A stretch of 6,199 nt of DNA from Bacteroidales bacterium (GTDB lineage: Bacteria; Bacteroidota; Bacteroidia; Bacteroidales; UBA932). The DNA lies in contig JAFROA010000226.1 of NCBI GenBank assembly GCA_017429885.1, forward strand, positions 1 to 6,199, given 5' to 3'. Below the pieces are notes generated by a model. The model was given only the letters and a program-made list of their open reading frames with translations, was not told the origin of the DNA and did no database searches. This document shows, in pieces, positions 5,870 through 6,199 of the stretch. A program made the translations under genes and the position numbers. Each line of letters begins with the position of its first letter. Within the stretch, counting starts at the first letter, position 1.

Positions 5870-6199
5870 ATGACGAAATCGGAGATGATATTGTTCCTTT
5901 ATCTTATTGATGATAAAGAGAATGCTGATAAACCATTGAGAAAGATAGCTGCTGAGACCGGGTTGTCCTTGGGCTCTGTCCAGGGGATAATAGCAGAGTT
6001 ATCTCGGCAGGGGTTTATTGTGCAGATTCACGGGAGAAAGATGCTTCGCAAACGTTCGGCACTAATTGACCGATGGGCGAGAGGATATGCTGAAGAGAAT
6101 AAATCAAAACAGTTTATTGCCAGATTCCGGTTCCTTTCGACCGCTATTAAAGAAAACTGGCGGGAGATAAAACTGGGCTCAGATGCTTATTGGGGTGGA
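5870..6199 (+). CDS. AbiEi-family type IV toxin-antitoxin antitoxin/transcriptional regulator (3' end outside window)
   Basis: The frame is open from ATG 5870 to the window edge (110 residues). Residues 1-58 form a winged helix-turn-helix: a first helix EMILFLYLID, then LRKIAAETGLSLGSVQGIIAELSRQGFIVQIHGRKML. It continues with RSALIDRWARGYAEENKSKQFIARFRF and ends at DAYWGG. This is the pattern I associate with AbiEi-type antitoxins, where 'W-x2-GYAE ... RF ... WGGE' is conserved. AbiEi antitoxins repress their own operon and counter the nucleotidyltransferase toxin AbiEii, which would be expected just downstream, outside this window. The start is supported by a consensus promoter and a symmetric operator candidate immediately upstream. 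No Shine-Dalgarno sequence is visible. About half of the protein is probably missing. A related solitary regulator of the same family cannot be excluded. Confidence 0.75.
   Translation, partial: MTKSEMILFLYLIDDKENADKPLRKIAAETGLSLGSVQGIIAELSRQGFIVQIHGRKMLRKRSALIDRWARGYAEENKSKQFIARFRFLSTAIKENWREIKLGSDAYWGG

Overview
The window looks like a piece of an accessory region from a gut-type Bacteroidales chromosome. The evidence is a C-terminal Fibrobacter-succinogenes-major-paralogue (FISUMP) type domain on Big_2-like Ig repeats, a kinase receptor ending in a CarboxypepD_reg-like domain, an almost complete lack of Shine-Dalgarno sequences, and one promoter matching the Bacteroides sigma-ABfr consensus (TTTG-N20-TAnnTTTG). 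All recognisable genes are on the + strand. Names rest on reading motifs by eye; no database search was possible.

Layout. (1) 1-963: 3' part of a surface or receptor protein, with GC-rich, nearly identical Ig-like repeats followed by an AT-richer FISUMP-like domain. (2) 979-3009: an AT-rich three-gene cassette. It holds a 180-aa protein with a HEPN RNase-type R-N-x3-H motif, a 241-aa protein resembling the DUF2971/AbiGi group, and an AbiGi-type gene split by a -1 frameshift near a run of T. (3) 3197-5503: a full-length 768-aa Hanks-type Ser/Thr kinase with one membrane segment, a beta-rich region, two Ig-like domains and a C-terminal carboxypeptidase-regulatory-like domain. (4) 5504-5869: about 366 bp without a real gene. 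It contains a 148-bp structured element closed by a perfect 16-bp inverted repeat, a copy of the dispersed repeat that gives spurious 'VILSEAKNL' peptides, then an AT-rich promoter with nested GTTCA/TGAAC sites. (5) 5870-6199: the 5' part of an AbiEi-like antitoxin/regulator gene, cut by the window edge.

How it may work together. Three separate hints of abortive-infection or toxin-antitoxin biology (HEPN motif, AbiGi-type genes, AbiEi-type regulator) lie within 5 kb, next to a transmembrane kinase. This suggests a defence-rich or variable island. The cassette at 979-3009 is the best candidate for an undescribed system: a possible HEPN ribonuclease next to two related proteins that share an (E/L)REWR motif. 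The frameshift means the cassette may be inactive in this strain, or the shift may be a sequencing error. The kinase and the FISUMP protein look like members of one family of Ig-bearing receptors, interrupted by the AT-rich cassette.
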